Notes under the pieces: generated by a model
What the model was told of the DNA's origin: nothing
Databases searched by the model: none
Seen by the model: the letters and a program-made list of their open reading frames with translations, nothing else
Position numbers and translations under genes: made by a program
Assembly (NCBI GenBank): GCA_964368495.1
Contig: CAYJAJ010000030.1
Coordinates: forward strand, 1-16,029
Direction of reading: 5' to 3'
From: CALVGQ01 sp964368495
Lineage (GTDB): Bacteria > Bacillota_I > Bacilli_A > Erysipelotrichales > Erysipelotrichaceae
Length of the DNA: 16,029 nt
In this document: piece after piece, positions 1 to 6,936 of the stretch
Numbering within the stretch: position 1 is the first letter of the stretch
Layout of the letters: the number at the start of each line of letters is the position of its first letter

Positions 1-42
1 AAAATCTGAAACAAAATTTGTACCTACAATCCCAAAACGCAT
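1..42 (-). CDS. Gfo/Idh/MocA-type oxidoreductase, N-terminus only
   Basis: The minus strand has an AAAGGAGG ribosome binding site followed by an ATG at 42. The 14 codons before the window edge read MRFGIVGTNFVSDF. A hydrophobic beta strand leading into G-x-x-G-T-N-F/W-x-S-D is the typical start of the Rossmann NAD(P)-binding domain in Gfo/Idh/MocA oxidoreductases. The rest lies outside the window, so substrate and length are unknown. The gene diverges from the small gene at 202. The family assignment rests only on this short match. Confidence 0.6.
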   Translation of the reverse strand, partial: MRFGIVGTNFVSDF

Positions 43-146
43 AATGAATTCCTCCTTTAAATCAATTTATGATTTTATTATAAGATTATTCATGTAAAAT
101 TGCACCGATTAATTGATTTTTTATTAAGTATATTTAGTACCAAACA

Positions 147-155
147 TGATATAAT
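147..155 (+). promoter_or_regulatory. Extended -10 promoter for the gene at 202
   Basis: TGATATAAT is a perfect extended -10 element (TG at 147-148, TATAAT at 150-155). It lies 46 bases upstream of the ATG at 202. No convincing -35 box sits 17 bases upstream, which is tolerated with an extended -10. This is seen in sequence only. Confidence 0.5.
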
Positions 156-201
156 TTATAAACAAAAGATATTGCAGTATTTGTTAAAGGAGAACTCAAA
201 A

Positions 202-583
202 ATGAATAGTACACAATGGATTATCATTATCATATTAATACTTACTTTCGTGATGAAATTTATTCAAAAGATCCTAGTGAACAAAATTAATCAACAAGCT
301 TCTGAATACCAAGCTGTTATTTCTGATGAAAATCCAGAAAAATACTTCATTTGCGAGCAAACTCAAGAAATGTTTAATTTATTGGATTACGAAAAATCAT
401 CCATGCCCAGATGGTGAAATATTTGATGATCCTGATGGTTGGAAACTAAGAGTATGGATCCCTGGACAAATACATAAAAGAACATATTTAAGTAATTTTA
501 CATACGACACAAGAAAAGATGCAGAAGATTCAATGGATTGGTTTATTAAAATCGGAAAAAACAAATCTGATTTTAAAGACTAA
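202..583 (+). pseudogene. Small membrane-anchored protein, frameshifted
   Basis: I do not recognise the family. An AAAGGAG site nine bases before the ATG at 202 sets the start. The reading begins MNSTQW, followed by an isoleucine-rich membrane segment (about residues 6-20), and runs through EMFNLLDYEKSS to a TGA at 415-417. The neighbouring frame, open up to the stop at 581-583, continues naturally with HPCPDGEIFDDPDGWKLRVW and a charged tail. Removing one base from the AAAAA run near 390-395 joins the two into one protein of about 126 residues with an N-terminal anchor and a cytoplasmic or extracellular tail. This may be a true frameshift mutation or a homopolymer sequencing error. The extra upstream codons of the first frame (from 100) have no ribosome binding site. 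Confidence 0.6.
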
Positions 584-605
584 AGTGAAAACAAAAGGAG
601 CTATT

Positions 606-1055
606 ATGAAAAATCAAGTACAATACTACAATGTGCTATTTCCAATTTGGTTTTTAATCTTTTTCCCACAGACTTGGCTAATTATTATACCTGCTAACTT
701 TATTATTGACAGTCTAGTTGTATGGATATCATCAAAAATATATCCTATTGAAAATTCAAAAAAATTTTACAAATCGACAATTTTGAAAGTTTTTTTATTT
801 GGGTTTCTAGCTGATATTATCGGAAGCTCATTTTTACTTGTAACAGCATTTATGGACTTTAGTTTTAATCCTATGGGTGATTCATTGTTTTTTACAATTC
901 CTGCATGTATCATAAGCATGATATGCATTTACTTATTCAATAGTCATTTTACATTTAAGAACCTAAATAAACAATTGCGTCACAATTGTTCCCTTACATT
1001 AGCTATCGCTACTGCACCATATACATTTTTAATTCCTTCAAGTCTAATTTATTAA
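606..1055 (+). CDS. Small hypothetical membrane protein
   Basis: The start is chosen at 606 because AAAAGGAG lies six bases upstream; the frame is open further upstream but without any ribosome binding site. The 149-residue product has about four hydrophobic segments (near residues 10-45, 60-83, 95-113 and 125-145), so it is an integral membrane protein. I cannot assign a family. It lies 22 bases after the frameshifted gene and is probably co-transcribed with it. Its last 12 bases overlap the end of the convergent CBS gene. Confidence 0.65.
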   Translation: MKNQVQYYNVLFPIWFLIFFPQTWLIIIPANFIIDSLVVWISSKIYPIENSKKFYKSTILKVFLFGFLADIIGSSFLLVTAFMDFSFNPMGDSLFFTIPACIISMICIYLFNSHFTFKNLNKQLRHNCSLTLAIATAPYTFLIPSSLIY

Positions 1056-1742
1056 TTTCATTATTTCAGGTAAATCAGCAACAGTGATGATTCCTTCAAT
1101 TTTCTCATCTTGTCTACCTGTTTTTGTCACCAACATTGCTAAGATATGATAGCCTTTTTTTAGTGCTTTTTCGAATTCATTACTGATAGAATGTATTTTT
1201 GCATTTTTTGATACAAAATAGACTTTTTCTTTTTTATATTGTGGTTTGTATACATCTTCTACGACATAACTTTGAAAGCTTTGCTGATTATTAAAAATTG
1301 CCTCTGTTATCATCTCTAATGTAATGATACCTATAAAAGATCCATCTTCACAAATTGGTAGTTTACTTGTCCCTAATTGCTTCATTTTTGAATACACTAA
1401 TGAAATATTTTCATTTAAATTACAAAATTGTACTTTTTTTAAAAAATGATCTTTCACTAATGGAGGTTTACTTAAAACATTGGCAATATGTTCAATTTCC
1501 TTAACTGCATAATCCACTGGTATAGCAATAATCTCTCCACCATCAGTCCGTTGATGAACAATTGCATTTCTCAGATCCCCATATTGTTGTAAAGTAATTT
1601 CATATTTGCGTATGATTTCATCTCGTTTTGCAGCTTCTTTTACCAATTGATAAAATCGCAAATATGCTGCATCATTAATAATTTTGTAACATTCTTTCTC
1701 AATTAGAGCAAAGGCATTTAAGAATCGTTCAGCATTATCCAT
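1044..1742 (-). CDS. CBS-pair protein with HEPN-like N-terminal domain
   Basis: Residues about 95-150 and 155-232 form a tandem CBS pair (for example GTSKLPICEDGSFIGIITLE and IEGIITVADL), a fold that usually binds adenine nucleotides and regulates attached domains. The N-terminal 90 residues are helical and contain DLRNAIVH (R58, N59, H63), which fits the RNxxxH motif of HEPN domains. In HEPN toxins and RNases this motif is catalytic; here the activity is inferred only. The start is taken as the ATG at 1742 (232 residues), with a weak AAGTGAG site about nine bases upstream. A GTG at 1751 would add three residues. TATAAT at 1764-1769 is a possible -10. No antitoxin-like partner gene is adjacent. 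Confidence 0.75.
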   Translation of the reverse strand: MDNAERFLNAFALIEKECYKIINDAAYLRFYQLVKEAAKRDEIIRKYEITLQQYGDLRNAIVHQRTDGGEIIAIPVDYAVKEIEHIANVLSKPPLVKDHFLKKVQFCNLNENISLVYSKMKQLGTSKLPICEDGSFIGIITLEMITEAIFNNQQSFQSYVVEDVYKPQYKKEKVYFVSKNAKIHSISNEFEKALKKGYHILAMLVTKTGRQDEKIEGIITVADLPEIMKLIN

Positions 1743-1789
1743 ATTAATCACTCACTTTTTATTATTATACACAATTATTTAAATCATAA

Positions 1790-1976
1790 AAAGTAAAAAG
1801 TTGAACTAGGGGGTGTTCAACTTTTCTATTATTATTTTTTTATATAAAGGGGAAATGAATTTTATTAATCTTTTTTGTGTACCTTATTTAAAAGTCTCAC
1901 CTCTTCTTTCTGATAACAGTATATCTAATTAATTTGATATCTTCGTGTTTTCTATTTGAACTTTATGTGAATTTTT
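1790..1976. repeat. 187-bp direct repeat, copy 1
   Basis: These 187 bases are identical, base for base, to 1996-2182, with a period of 206. A 19-bp spacer (1977-1995) separates the copies. This copy carries a terminator hairpin (1796-1825), an AT-rich stretch and, at 1929-1976, an exact duplicate of the last 16 codons of asd including the stop. The duplication is therefore recent, or maintained by recombination, or an assembly artefact. It fills most of the space between the CBS gene and asd. Confidence 0.95.
1796..1825. terminator. Bidirectional terminator hairpin, repeat copy 1
   Basis: AAAAGTTGAAC (1796-1806) pairs perfectly with GTTCAACTTTT (1815-1825) around an 8-base loop, giving an 11-bp stem. 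The plus strand continues into T-rich sequence (1826-1843). The minus strand continues into TACTTTTT. Confidence 0.7.
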
Positions 1977-1995
1977 TATTGCTTTTTTTAACCAG

Positions 1996-2182
1996 AAAGT
2001 AAAAAGTTGAACTAGGGGGTGTTCAACTTTTCTATTATTATTTTTTTATATAAAGGGGAAATGAATTTTATTAATCTTTTTTGTGTACCTTATTTAAAAG
2101 TCTCACCTCTTCTTTCTGATAACAGTATATCTAATTAATTTGATATCTTCGTGTTTTCTATTTGAACTTTATGTGAATTTTT
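1996..2182. repeat. 187-bp direct repeat, copy 2, overlapping asd 3' end
   Basis: This is the second perfect copy of the 187-bp unit. Bases 2135-2182 are the real 3' end of asd. The rest is its downstream region and terminator. Homology to copy 1 stops at 2183, where asd continues with different sequence. Confidence 0.95.
2002..2031 (-). terminator. Terminator of asd, repeat copy 2
   Basis: The same 11-bp stem and GC-rich 8-base loop as at 1796-1825 lies about 104 bases past the asd stop. On the minus strand the stem ends in TTTT and is followed by TACTTTCTGG. Confidence 0.65.
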
Positions 2183-3163
2183 CATCCATATTTCTAAAAT
2201 ATTAATAGCATTAGTTGCTGCACCAATTCTAAGTTGATCTCCACAGCACCATAATTGACATGAATTTTCATCATTTTGATCTAACCTTAATCTACTTATT
2301 GCCACTTTATCTTGATTTGTGTACTCAATAGGAGTTGCGATTGATTCATCGTAAATACAATTACTTTTATCTTTAATATTCTTTATCACATCCTCAATAA
2401 TTATTTTTTTATTAGTTTCTACATATATTGACTCACTATGACATTGTATTATTGGTACTCTTACACATGTACAAGAAATTCTTATTTTCTTGTCATTTAA
2501 TATTTTTCTAGCTTCTGTTTGCATTTTCATTTCTTCACTGCTTATTTGCAGATCATTCAATTCTCCAATAAGCGGAATAACATTATTACAAATTGGTTTC
2601 TTAAACACTTTTGGACTGCAATAATTTCTTTCTACATAGTGTTTCATTTGGGCCTCTAATTCATTTATTGCTGCTTTACCTGCTCCTGATACGGCTTGAT
2701 AAGTAGAAACAATCATTTTTTGTATAGGGTTGATTTGATGAATTGGAAATATTGCCAATAACGCAATGATTGTTGCACAATTCGGATTGGATATGATTCC
2801 GTTATGATTTTTTATCTCATCATCATTGATTGTCGGTATGATTAAAGGGACTTGCGGATTATTTCTAAAAGCACTGCTATTGTCGATAAAAAGAGCTTTT
2901 GACTTCACAATGGTTTTTGCATATACTTTTGACAACTCTGAAGATGTTGCACCTAAGACCACATCCAAATCTTTAAAGCTAGATTCATCCGCTTCTTCAA
3001 CAACAATTTCCCTACCTTGAAAAAATAATTTTTTACCACTGCTGTTTTTACTTGCAAACAACTTTAGTTTACCTATTTTAATATTTCTTTCTTCTAATAC
3101 TTTCAACATCATTTCACCTACAGCTCCTGTTGCACCTAAAATCCCTAAATTTAGTTCTACCAT
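2135..3163 (-). CDS. asd: Aspartate-semialdehyde dehydrogenase
   Basis: This enzyme reduces 4-phospho-L-aspartate to L-aspartate 4-semialdehyde with NADPH. That is the branch-point step to lysine/diaminopimelate, threonine and methionine in the cytoplasm. Residues 8-16 (ILGATGAVG) form the nucleotide-binding loop. SNPNCAT at 125-131 holds the catalytic Cys129. YQAVSGAG (155-162), E211, R235 and H242 (in CHSES; most homologues have GHSES) complete the active site. Length is 342 residues, near the usual 330-350. The start at 3163 is preferred because AGGGTGG lies just upstream; an ATG at 3178 adds MVGWN but lacks a ribosome binding site. The gene stands alone and diverges from the glucosidase. 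Its last 16 codons are duplicated downstream. Confidence 0.93.
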   Translation of the reverse strand: MVELNLGILGATGAVGEMMLKVLEERNIKIGKLKLFASKNSSGKKLFFQGREIVVEEADESSFKDLDVVLGATSSELSKVYAKTIVKSKALFIDNSSAFRNNPQVPLIIPTINDDEIKNHNGIISNPNCATIIALLAIFPIHQINPIQKMIVSTYQAVSGAGKAAINELEAQMKHYVERNYCSPKVFKKPICNNVIPLIGELNDLQISSEEMKMQTEARKILNDKKIRISCTCVRVPIIQCHSESIYVETNKKIIIEDVIKNIKDKSNCIYDESIATPIEYTNQDKVAISRLRLDQNDENSCQLWCCGDQLRIGAATNAINILEIWMKNSHKVQIENTKISN

Positions 3164-3246
3164 ATTCCACCCTACCATTTCTATAATATAGTAAATGTGA
3201 AATCACAATATTATTTTAGGCGAAAGTCATTTTTTTGTGTAAAAAA

Positions 3247-3255
3247 TGATAAAAT
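3247..3255 (+). promoter_or_regulatory. Extended -10 promoter of the glucosidase gene
   Basis: TGATAAAAT matches an extended -10 (TG at 3247-3248, TAAAAT at 3250-3255), 54 bases before the glucosidase ATG. No good -35 is visible. Confidence 0.4.
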
Positions 3256-3309
3256 AGAACTATAAACCCAACAAAGCATTTATCTACATAATAGAAAGAG
3301 AGGAAAAAG

Positions 3310-4968
3310 ATGAATATTAGTGATGAAGTCATTTATCAAATTTGGCCACGTTCATTTAAAGATTCAAATAACGATGGCATTGGTGATCTTCAAGGAATAA
3401 TTTCTAAATTAAGCTATATAAGTAATTTAGGAATTACAATGATTTGGCTATCTCCAATTTATTGCAGCCCAAACACAGATTATGGTTATGATGTAAGTGA
3501 TTATTATCAAATCAACCCTGAATTTGGCACAATGGAAGATTTTGAGATACTATTAAGTGAATGCAAAAAAAGAAACATCAAAATAATGATGGATTTGGTT
3601 GCAAATCACACCAGTGATCAACATGACTGGTTCAAAAGTTGTATGAATGATCCTGAAAGTTCCTATCGTGATTATTATTTCTTCAAAAATGGAGTTAATA
3701 ATAAAGAACCTAACAATTGGATTAGTTGTTTCGGTGGAAGTGCTTGGCAAAAAGATCCATNNNNNNNNNNGGAAAATAGTTGGTACTTAACTACTTTTAC
3801 ACCTACACAAGTTGATTTAAATTGGAAAAATGAACATGTCAGAAAAGAAGTTGTCAATATCATGCGATTTTGGCTAGATAAAGGAGTTAAGGGATTTCGG
3901 CTTGATGTTATTAACACGATTGCAAAAAAAGAAGGACTCCCAAGTTATCATCCTGAAAGAAAAGGATATCAATTCGCTAAAGAATATATGGTAAATCTTC
4001 CTTCATCCCATGATTATATTATGGAAATAATGGCTGAGCTAAAAGATTATGATTTTATAACAGTAGGCGAAGGAATGATGGTTGATCAAGAAGCAGCTGC
4101 TCTTTATGCTAACAAAGATAGAAATGAACTTTCAATGATGATTATGTTTGATTTGCACCTTCAAGATTGTGGACCCTTAGGTAAATATGATTTTAGAAAG
4201 TTATACAGATGGAATATTTTAACTTTTAAAAATATAATCCATAGTTGGCAGCTAGATGCCCAAGAAAAAAACTATCACCTTGGTAATTATCTTAATAACC
4301 ATGACCAACCTCGTACTATTTCGCGATTTGGTAATGACAATCAGTATAGAAAAGAATCTGCACAGAGTTTTGCTTTGTTGACTCTTACATTAAAAGGAAC
4401 TCCCTTCATTTATCAAGGTGAAGAAATTGGTATGACAAACTGCCAATTAAAAGAAAATGAATGGCGTGATTATGAAGCAATTAATATTTATAAAACACTA
4501 CAAACAATGATGTACTGTCCCAAATTTATCGCAAAGAAAATAATTCAACGAATGAGTCGTGACAATGCTAGAACCTGCATGCAATGGAACAACAACAAAA
4601 ACGCTGGATTTACCAATGGTAAACCCTGGATTAAAGTTAATCCAAATTACCTTCAAATCAATGTCGATAATGATTTAAATAGAAAAACAAGCATTATTAA
4701 TGCTTATAAGAAAATCATTGCACTTCGTAAACAGGAAAAGTGTTTAGGGCAAGGAGATTATCAGGTTATCCTCAAAAATCATCCGCAAATTTTAGCCTTC
4801 ACAAGAAACTATGAAGATGAATCAGTAATGATTTTAATTAACTTAAGCAAAAAAGTTGCTGTCTATGATTTAGAGTTAAAAGGGTCTATTTTGTTTAATA
4901 ACTATGTTCATTATAGAAAAAATCATCTGGAACCGTTTCAATCATTAATGGTTAAACTATCAAATTAG
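3310..4968 (+). CDS. GH13 oligo-1,6-glucosidase (interrupted by 10 N)
   Basis: This is a cytoplasmic alpha-glucosidase that releases glucose from the non-reducing end of isomalto-oligosaccharides. Length is 552 residues, right for GH13_31. A calcium-type loop D-x-N-x-D-G-x-G-D spans residues 18-26. Conserved region I is DLVANH (95-100). Region II is GFRLDVIN with nucleophile D199. Region III is TVGE with acid/base E254. Region IV is NNHDQ with H331 and D332. Valine after the nucleophile (V200) is the residue associated with alpha-1,6 preference in the subfamily, and QVDLNW (167-172) is a variant of the oligo-1,6-glucosidase signature QPDLNW. AGAGAGG precedes the ATG. Residues 151-154 fall in the N run; the frame is the same on both sides. 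No sugar transporter is adjacent. Trehalose-6-phosphate hydrolase is the main alternative. Confidence 0.9.
   Translation: MNISDEVIYQIWPRSFKDSNNDGIGDLQGIISKLSYISNLGITMIWLSPIYCSPNTDYGYDVSDYYQINPEFGTMEDFEILLSECKKRNIKIMMDLVANHTSDQHDWFKSCMNDPESSYRDYYFFKNGVNNKEPNNWISCFGGSAWQKDPXXXXENSWYLTTFTPTQVDLNWKNEHVRKEVVNIMRFWLDKGVKGFRLDVINTIAKKEGLPSYHPERKGYQFAKEYMVNLPSSHDYIMEIMAELKDYDFITVGEGMMVDQEAAALYANKDRNELSMMIMFDLHLQDCGPLGKYDFRKLYRWNILTFKNIIHSWQLDAQEKNYHLGNYLNNHDQPRTISRFGNDNQYRKESAQSFALLTLTLKGTPFIYQGEEIGMTNCQLKENEWRDYEAINIYKTLQTMMYCPKFIAKKIIQRMSRDNARTCMQWNNNKNAGFTNGKPWIKVNPNYLQINVDNDLNRKTSIINAYKKIIALRKQEKCLGQGDYQVILKNHPQILAFTRNYEDESVMILINLSKKVAVYDLELKGSILFNNYVHYRKNHLEPFQSLMVKLSN
3761..3770. other. Assembly gap (10 N) inside the glucosidase gene
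   Basis: This is a run of ten N. The flanking protein reads AWQKDP before and ENSWYL after. In relatives the stretch between these points is short, so only a few residues are probably missing and the gene is likely intact. Confidence 0.95.
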
Positions 4969-4993
4969 AAAATGCGCTTAATTAGCGCATTTT
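4969..4993. terminator. Shared bidirectional terminator
   Basis: AAAATGCGC (4969-4977) pairs perfectly with GCGCATTTT (4985-4993) around a 7-base loop. It starts directly after the glucosidase stop codon. The minus-strand stop codon of the convergent EcsC gene (4982-4984) lies in the loop, so that gene's last codons form one arm of the stem. Confidence 0.8.
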
Positions 4994-5761
4994 ACTTTTA
5001 TCAATTAAAAATCGATGCTGATATTTTATCTTTGCATAACTTAATATTTTTCTTGTAAAAACTGCATCCGCTAAACCCCCAACTACCCCAATGATTGGTA
5101 AACCTTGTAAAAACTTCATTGTGATACATTCTGCAGCTAAACCATCCGATACTTCTTCTAGCTGATGTAAGCTATCAAAATCCACTGGGATATTTGAAGT
5201 TAATATAAAATCATTAATTTTCGAGTTGCCTTCAATTAATTTTTCTTCGTGTGATAAAGAAGTCGCAATCAACATTAAAATAAATGCTCTCTCCTTTTCA
5301 GTATCATATTGATAACCATAAGAAAGTGCAATTTCATATATTGATTTTAATAATAATCCTAAAAAAACCGGAATATCTGGGACTCCAATTCCTAGTAACC
5401 CTAAGCTCATTCCTTTTACTGCTGATATCGCTACATTTTTGTTTCCAATTTGATCAGCAGTTTTTTTAAATGCTCTTATTCTTTTTTTGTCAGGTTTAAG
5501 TCCAAAAGAAAATGCGTTGCATTTTTCTTTGTAAATAAGTTCCTCTTTGTTATAACTTTTGTCTATTAATTTTGTTCCTTTATCAAATACAATTTGAAAT
5601 GATTTCATGAACGCTTTATTTAAAGTTAATTGAAGTTGTTCAGGAATTTTCTCTTCTAAATAGATGTCTAATTTCGTTTGATTATTTTTCGAGTTTCTTT
5701 TTAAAAATTGCATTTCCTTTTTTAATACTTTTTTTATTTCTTTATCTAGTATTTTTTGCAT
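4982..5761 (-). CDS. EcsC family protein
   Basis: The 259-residue product matches the EcsC family through its central region. GLLGIGVPDIPVFLGLLLKS (residues 121-140) runs into IYEIALSYGYQYDTEKERAF, the most conserved block. A second hydrophobic block, LQGLPIIGVVGGLADAVF, lies near residues 218-236. In Bacillus, EcsC is encoded beside the EcsAB transporter but has no settled biochemical role, and no EcsA or EcsB is present here. The N-terminal 70 residues are lysine-rich and helical. GAGGGTGAG gives a good ribosome binding site. The gene lies 43 bases downstream of the HAD gene and is probably co-transcribed with it. Confidence 0.8.
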   Translation of the reverse strand: MQKILDKEIKKVLKKEMQFLKRNSKNNQTKLDIYLEEKIPEQLQLTLNKAFMKSFQIVFDKGTKLIDKSYNKEELIYKEKCNAFSFGLKPDKKRIRAFKKTADQIGNKNVAISAVKGMSLGLLGIGVPDIPVFLGLLLKSIYEIALSYGYQYDTEKERAFILMLIATSLSHEEKLIEGNSKINDFILTSNIPVDFDSLHQLEEVSDGLAAECITMKFLQGLPIIGVVGGLADAVFTRKILSYAKIKYQHRFLIDKSKMR

Positions 5762-5804
5762 TATTTCTCACCCTCAAAATTAGGATATGCCCTAAATAAA
5801 CTTC

Positions 5805-6647
5805 TTAGTCCTTTTTATAGTCAGTAAAGCAGCTCATTCGATACTCCGCAGCAATGTGTTCTAAAATACTCTTCACAATCTTATCAACCTGGCTTTCATC
5901 ATCATATTTACTAGGTGCAATAAAATCAACACGTTTTTCCTTAAATAATGTTTCAGCAACAGCACTATCATTATTTGTATGATTGTAGATTGCTATTGTT
6001 TTTCCACCATTTTGTTTTACTAACTTCATCGCTGGTATGTCGGTAAATCCATCCCCAATATAAATCATCCTATTAAATGGAATTGGTCTATCATCATCAG
6101 GCATGCTTTTATTTAAATCTGCATTGTTACTTTCATCTAATATCCCTTTATTAATCCTAAACAAATATTGTGTTTTTGTCGTATAATTGACAACTGTTGC
6201 TGGCCAAACTGCTACTTCACTTGCATTATACAAATAACGACATGCATAAATTCTTTTGAACTCATCAGCTATTGTTGTTCCTTCAATTATTTCTGCAAGC
6301 CCTGAAGAAATAATATAATGTTCTACTTCAAGTCCTATTTTCTTTCCATATTTATTAATTCTCTTAAACCATGCTTCAACACCTGGATAAAATTCAATTT
6401 TGTCACCTAAACCTACAAAATCTTTTCTACGTATTGGCTGATTTGCATGCTCTGCTTTTTTTAGCATTACATACATATAAGACAAAATTGGATCCATTTT
6501 ATTACTTAATGTATAGTCATTTACATCTTTCCAAAATAAAGCAGGATCATCAATACCCAGTGATGGGATAAATGAAAATTCTTGCATATCTTTTGGTGAT
6601 AGTGTTTTATCAAAGTCATACATCAATGCTACTTTAATTTTCTCCAT
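5805..6647 (-). CDS. HAD superfamily phosphatase
   Basis: HAD motif I is DFDKT (D11 nucleophile, D13 acid/base). Motif II is ISSG (113-116). A lysine suited to motif III lies near residue 158. Motif IV is GDGFTD (198-203), which binds magnesium. A cap domain of about 90 residues sits between motifs I and II, as in phosphoserine-phosphatase-like HADs. The substrate is not evident; a small cytoplasmic phosphate ester is the family expectation. The 280-residue length is somewhat above phosphoserine phosphatase. AAGAGG lies six bases before the ATG. It probably leads an operon with the EcsC gene. Confidence 0.85.
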   Translation of the reverse strand: MEKIKVALMYDFDKTLSPKDMQEFSFIPSLGIDDPALFWKDVNDYTLSNKMDPILSYMYVMLKKAEHANQPIRRKDFVGLGDKIEFYPGVEAWFKRINKYGKKIGLEVEHYIISSGLAEIIEGTTIADEFKRIYACRYLYNASEVAVWPATVVNYTTKTQYLFRINKGILDESNNADLNKSMPDDDRPIPFNRMIYIGDGFTDIPAMKLVKQNGGKTIAIYNHTNNDSAVAETLFKEKRVDFIAPSKYDDESQVDKIVKSILEHIAAEYRMSCFTDYKKD

Positions 6648-6669
6648 AGGTACCTCTTTTCTTTTTCAT

Positions 6670-6678
6670 ATTATATCA
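6670..6678 (-). promoter_or_regulatory. Extended -10 promoter of the HAD/EcsC genes
   Basis: On the minus strand TGATATAAT is a perfect extended -10, ending 22 bases before the HAD start codon. It is back to back with the ABC-F leader promoter at 6703-6731. Confidence 0.45.
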
Positions 6679-6702
6679 TGAACAATATCACTTTTATTAA
6701 AA

Positions 6703-6731
6703 TTGTATTCTTGAACTACTTATGATAGAAT
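6703..6731 (+). promoter_or_regulatory. Promoter of the ABC-F leader transcript
   Basis: TTGTAT (6703-6708) and TAGAAT (6726-6731) are separated by exactly 17 bases, and a TG at 6723-6724 makes the -10 extended. Transcription would start near 6738. That leaves a leader of about 200 bases before the ABC-F start codon, far longer than needed for simple expression. Confidence 0.65.
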
Positions 6732-6756
6732 AGCTTTAAAATGAGGAGTTGAAAAG

Positions 6757-6777
6757 ATGTACAAAATTTCTTGCTAA
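6757..6777 (+). CDS. Six-residue leader peptide MYKISC
   Basis: ATG-TAC-AAA-ATT-TCT-TGC-TAA follows GAGGAG (6743-6748) with eight bases of spacing, an ideal ribosome binding site. Codons 4-6 contain segment 1 of the attenuator (6767-6774). Short leader peptides on which drug-bound ribosomes stall are known upstream of several Firmicute ABC-F and erm resistance genes. The role here is inferred from that and from the pairing. An even shorter ORF, ATG-AGG-AGT-TGA (6741-6752), overlaps the ribosome binding site. Confidence 0.6.
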   Translation: MYKISC

Positions 6778-6931
6778 AAATTTATTAAAATTGAGTATAC
6801 TATTCATATATACGTATTGACTCTTTTTGTTGTATGCAAGAAAGATAAAACTACCTTTTATAATTAATATTATTCTTTATTAGGTTATTAGAACATTCTT
6901 TCTTGTAATCTATTTTTTTATAAGGAGGAAT
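6767..6931 (+). promoter_or_regulatory. Four-segment attenuator before the ABC-F gene
   Basis: Segment 1 TTTCTTGC (6767-6774, inside the leader ORF) pairs perfectly with segment 2 GCAAGAAA (6836-6843). Segment 3 ATTCTTTCTT (6895-6904) pairs over all ten bases, with two G-U pairs, with segment 4 AAGGAGGAAT (6922-6931), which is the ABC-F Shine-Dalgarno. Segments 2 and 3 are also complementary to each other: 6835-6845 with 6897-6907, 11 bp including one G-U. A ribosome held on the leader would block segment 1, free segment 2 to take segment 3, and expose the Shine-Dalgarno. A T7 run at 6913-6919 leaves transcription termination by the 2:3 helix as the alternative reading. The pairings were checked by eye; no energies were computed. 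Confidence 0.65.
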
Positions 6932-6936
6932 TTATA

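Noticed and set aside
1860..1912. Tiny GTG-initiated minus-strand ORF (about 11 codons, MRLLNKVHKKD) present in both repeat copies
   Set aside because: It is too short, its start is weak, and there is no gene downstream that it could plausibly lead.
1790..2182. CRISPR-like repeat
   Set aside because: There are only two copies, each of 187 bp and containing coding sequence and a terminator. The spacing and size do not fit CRISPR.
3164..3309. Possible lysine riboswitch or T-box before asd
   Set aside because: The space to the divergent gene is under 150 bases, and no long structured leader or T-box sequence is visible.
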